Below are positions 6,022 to 6,892 of a stretch of 6,892 nt of DNA, piece by piece. The translations under genes were made by a program, and so were the position numbers. The number at the start of each line of letters is the position of its first letter. The first letter of the stretch is position 1. The notes beneath the pieces are model-generated. The model saw only the letters and a list, made by a program, of their open reading frames with translations, was not told the DNA's origin and searched no databases. This stretch comes from Thauera sp. (GTDB lineage Bacteria > Pseudomonadota > Gammaproteobacteria > Burkholderiales > Rhodocyclaceae), in assembly GCA_023150215.1 (NCBI GenBank), contig JAKLLJ010000179.1, positions 1 through 6,892 on the forward strand, in the 5' to 3' direction.

Positions 6022-6327
6022 ATGGCACTTGCTGTCCTCAACCTCGCGTCACAGCCACGCTTTTCGCCCGGGCAGGTGGTCATGACCGCCGGCGTCGACG
6101 AACTGGTCCGACAGGGCCGGCTCAACCCCACGCCGTACCTGCGCCGCCATCTTCATGGCGACTGGGGCGACCTGAGCGACGAAGATCGACGTCTGAACGA
6201 CGCCGCGCTGAAGTCCGGCGAGGATCGTCTGTTTTCGTCCTACCAGGTCACGCCTGACCTGAAGCTCTGGATCATCACCGAATGGGATCGCAGCGTCACC
6301 ACGCTGCTGCTGCCCAGCGAGTATTGA
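6022..6327 (+). CDS. Small plasmid/ICE-associated protein of unknown function
   Basis: This 101-aa soluble protein begins MALAVLNLASQPRFSPGQVV. Its central and C-terminal pieces (RRHLHGDWGDLSDEDRRLND, LFSSYQV, LWIITEWDRSVTTLLLPSEY) match a small family I remember as common on conjugative plasmids and integrative elements, variously labelled hypothetical, plasmid-related or, misleadingly, restriction-system subunit. No catalytic motif or membrane segment is visible. The conserved HGDWGDL and ITEWDRS..TLLLP.EY blocks suggest a folded domain of about 80 residues. The ATG at 6022 is chosen over an in-frame ATG at 5986 because AAGGAG at 6008-6013 lies just before it. It sits between a DNA methyltransferase and a helicase, 101 and 98 nt away, so a role with DNA transactions of the element is plausible but unproven. 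Confidence 0.87.
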   Translation: MALAVLNLASQPRFSPGQVVMTAGVDELVRQGRLNPTPYLRRHLHGDWGDLSDEDRRLNDAALKSGEDRLFSSYQVTPDLKLWIITEWDRSVTTLLLPSEY

Positions 6328-6338
6328 TCGGCATTCAG

Positions 6339-6406
6339 CGGCCCTGCGCCGTTCCTTTCTTCCCACCCCGGGGCACGCCAATGCCCGCGGGGGCGGTGCG
6401 TGCCCC
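6339..6406 (+). promoter_or_regulatory. Repeated leader module, copy 3 (before the helicase gene)
   Basis: A short stem CGGC-CCTGC-GCCG (6339-6351) is followed by TTTCTTCC (6356-6363) and then CCCCGGGG (6366-6373). GGGGCAC (6370-6376) pairs perfectly with GTGCCCC (6400-6406), enclosing smaller GC-rich repeats. The pyrimidine tract begins 70 nt and the CGGTGC box (6394-6399) 32 nt before the ATG, matching copies 1 and 2. GGAG at 6415-6418 is the ribosome-binding site. Confidence 0.55.
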
Positions 6407-6425
6407 TTCACCTTGGAGCATCACC

Positions 6426-6892
6426 ATGTCCCTCGATCTCGAAACCACTGCCGCTGAAGCCGCGCCCGTACAGGGCGAACTGCTCGATGCGGAATCTTCC
6501 CCTCTGACCCTGAGCCTTCAGGATTTCGTCGGCGAGTTCGGCGACGAACTGCTCGACGCCCTCAACAGCGCGAACCCGCCGGTCTATAACGGCCAGCCGC
6601 AGGCGCACCGGCAACTCGTCGTCGCCAGCCTCAAGCGCAAGCTGTTTCCGGCCCAGGCCGAAGTCGTCCACGCCGCCGCCGAGCTGCTGATCGACCGTGG
6701 CGAACGCGCCGCGATCGTCAATGGCGAAATGGGCTGCGGCAAGACGACCGTCGGCATCGCCACGGCCGCCGTGCTCAACGCCGAAGGCTACCGCCGCACC
6801 CTGGTTCTTTCGCCACCCCACCTGGTCTACAAGTGGCGGCGCGAGATCCAGGAGACGGTGGCCGGCGCCAAGGTCTGGGTGCTCAATGGCCC
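6426..6892 (+). CDS. Superfamily 2 DEAD/SNF2-like helicase (N-terminal part, cut by window edge)
   Basis: The frame gives 155 complete codons and continues past the right edge. Residues 1-50 are acidic and probably flexible (MSLDLETTAAEAAP ... LSLQDFVGEFGDELLDAL). From about residue 74 there is a helicase entry: FPAQAEVVHAA (a Q-motif-like position), motif I IVNGEMGCGKTT (97-108) with Lys106 as the ATP-phosphate binder, and motif Ia LVLSPPHLVYKWRREI (126-141), a pattern typical of SNF2 and related ATP-dependent DNA translocases. The DEAD/DEAH motif II and the second RecA lobe are outside the window, so the subfamily cannot be fixed. The ATG is set by GGAG at 6415-6418, seven bases upstream. 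Following a DNA methyltransferase and a small plasmid-type protein, it probably acts on element DNA in transfer, replication or protection. Confidence 0.85.
   Translation, partial: MSLDLETTAAEAAPVQGELLDAESSPLTLSLQDFVGEFGDELLDALNSANPPVYNGQPQAHRQLVVASLKRKLFPAQAEVVHAAAELLIDRGERAAIVNGEMGCGKTTVGIATAAVLNAEGYRRTLVLSPPHLVYKWRREIQETVAGAKVWVLNG

Noticed and set aside
1..6892. CRISPR arrays, insertion-sequence ends, rRNA or tRNA genes
   Set aside because: I looked for regularly spaced direct repeats, transposase motifs and RNA-gene landmarks on both strands and saw none.

Overview
The window is GC-rich (except an AT-rich patch near 3481-3560), has no RNA gene that I can see, and carries two groups of genes transcribed away from each other. 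The codon use, the DUF3526 ABC transporter, the TonB-dependent siderophore receptor and the right-hand gene set all suggest a beta- or gammaproteobacterium (Bordetella/Achromobacter/Acidovorax or Pseudomonas/Xanthomonas type). The right half looks like the conserved backbone of an integrative conjugative element or large plasmid, and the left half looks like accessory cargo or flanking DNA. That assignment is inference, because no integrase, att site or conjugation gene lies inside the window.

Left half, minus strand (3405 down to 1): a complete TonB-dependent siderophore receptor (732 aa), then 33 nt later an ABC transporter ATPase (240 aa), then a DUF3526-type ABC permease that overlaps the ATPase by 4 nt (ATGA) and runs off the left edge. 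The spacing indicates one operon. Upstream of the receptor is an AT-rich patch with two TATAAT hexamers on the minus strand and a partly Fur-like sequence across them, so iron-repressed transcription is likely. The ABC pair resembles NosF/DUF3526-type transporters, not the FecBCD/FhuBCD importers that normally accept siderophores from such a receptor.

Middle (about 3545-4094): some 550 nt without a gene I can support. The left part has no clear content. The right part (3912 onwards) is rich in inverted repeats and leads into the first right-hand gene.

Right half, plus strand (4095 to the right edge): a conserved-type protein of unknown function (216 aa), a DUF6094-like SAM-dependent DNA methyltransferase with DPCAGEG and NPPY motifs (369 aa), a 101-aa plasmid/ICE-associated small protein, and the N-terminal part of a superfamily 2 (DEAD/SNF2-like) helicase. 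The gaps are 65, 101 and 98 nt.

The most striking non-coding signal is a repeated leader module in front of these genes. Three of the four start codons are preceded by a small stem-loop, a TTTC(T/A)TCC pyrimidine tract 70-73 nt upstream of the ATG, a GGGG...CCCC inverted repeat, and a C(C/G)GTGC box 32-34 nt upstream of the ATG. The fourth gene has a different, strong 10-bp hairpin in its leader. The constant distances suggest a shared regulatory element that co-ordinates the cluster.
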